Shown: positions 63,543 to 64,000 of the stretch, one piece after another
Layout of the letters: every line of letters begins with the position of its first letter
Numbering within the stretch: position 1 is the first letter of the stretch
Program-made: the position numbers and the translations under genes
The notes under the pieces: generated by a model
What the model was told of the DNA's origin: nothing
What the model saw: only the letters and a program-made list of their open reading frames with translations
Database searches by the model: none
NCBI GenBank assembly: GCA_035041965.1
Contig: JAPYMA010000138.1
Span: 124,001 to 188,000, forward strand
Source: Anisakis pegreffii
Taxonomy: Eukaryota > Nematoda > Chromadorea > Rhabditida > Anisakidae
Direction of reading: 5' to 3'
Length of the DNA: 64,000 nt

Positions 63543-64000
63543 CTTAGAGGGACGTCTAAGAATACTATAATACTTTTCGTGACACTTCTATATTTTTATA
63601 TCCATCATGTACATTCTGAAGGGGCGGCACTTTTCAGCTGAAAACATGATTATGTTTCATCTGTACGCTTATGACAAAATCTACAAGATTTTCCATGCTT
63701 ATCATTTACAGTATCCATTAACCGGGGATTTTACAAACAGCTCAAAGGTACTGTCCTGCATGCACATTGATATCCACCAAATGTGCATGTTTGAGAGAAG
63801 TAAATCCTCTGAAAGTGAACTGCATCATCGAATTGAGCGTAGGTTTGTTGCACTCGGGAATAAGATCCAAAATCAGCAAGGGGTAATATGACGGAGGAGG
63901 CAATGATGTGCGACTTGGTTCATGGGTAAGAAGCAAGTACTCAGTCTTGAAGCTTTTATTACCCTATTTTTAATCGCCAAATAGATTTTGAGACGAAGTG
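63543..64000. other. Right edge, unassigned
   Basis: A plus-strand 94-codon open frame at 63607-63891 has no family signal, no signal peptide and no clear splice context; it could be chance or an exon of a gene continuing beyond the window. Confidence 0.4.

Overview
This window reads as a nuclear genomic fragment of a nematode. It is AT-rich, and nearly every recognisable gene is split by short introns that end in TTTCAG-like 3' splice sites and begin with GTAAG/GTATG/GTGAG-like donors. The recognisable proteins are all animal families. Degenerate GCCTAA/TTAGGC-like sequence (the nematode telomere hexamer) occurs in intergenic DNA. I cannot name the species. No prokaryotic operon, CRISPR array, phage or rRNA was seen.

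Layout. 1-5951 (+): C-terminal 754 codons of a TRPM cation channel. 7746-10692 (-): a complete apolipoprotein-L-like protein (312 aa). 10.7-16 kb: non-coding DNA with two copies of a dispersed repeat and a telomere-like tract. 16052-23660 (-): a complete SLC12 cation-chloride cotransporter, KCC-like (980 aa, 18 exons), whose introns hold a 39-bp minisatellite and a terminal-inverted-repeat element with a tRNA-like core. 26778-28991 (-): YIPF1/2-type Golgi membrane protein (359 aa). 29758-31893 (-): ZRANB2-like splicing factor with two RanBP2 zinc fingers (353 aa). 32.5-35.3 kb: an island of fold-back repeats. 36887-38192 (-): MADF-domain protein with a BESS-like tail (202 aa or more). 39516-43527 (-): alpha-type nicotinic acetylcholine receptor subunit (550 aa, 14 exons). 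45162-47898 (-): ADP-dependent glucokinase (490 aa). 49366-51425 (-): DRAM/TMEM150-family six-helix membrane protein (282 aa). 51.4-55 kb: low-complexity GCCTCAG-rich DNA and a 105-bp near-perfect hairpin. 55092-61540 (+): N-terminal part of a VPS13 lipid-transfer protein. 63268-63542 (-): a small two-exon secreted, neuropeptide-like precursor.

I built the gene models by hand by joining exons whose splice phases agree and whose joined translation follows the family. In the SLC12, nAChR, ADPGK, ZRANB2, YIPF and VPS13 models every junction is phase-consistent. The genes are not one pathway; they are unrelated housekeeping (VPS13, YIPF, ZRANB2, ADPGK, DRAM), membrane-excitability (TRPM, SLC12, nAChR) and regulatory (MADF) genes typical of animal synteny blocks.

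The points most worth a second look are the tRNA-cored inverted-repeat element, the young 105-bp hairpin, the nested fold-back island, the ApoL homologue, a 33-nt intron, two GC-AG introns, a cysteine-rich insert in the ZRANB2 homologue, the early stop in VPS13 and the unassigned secreted peptide.
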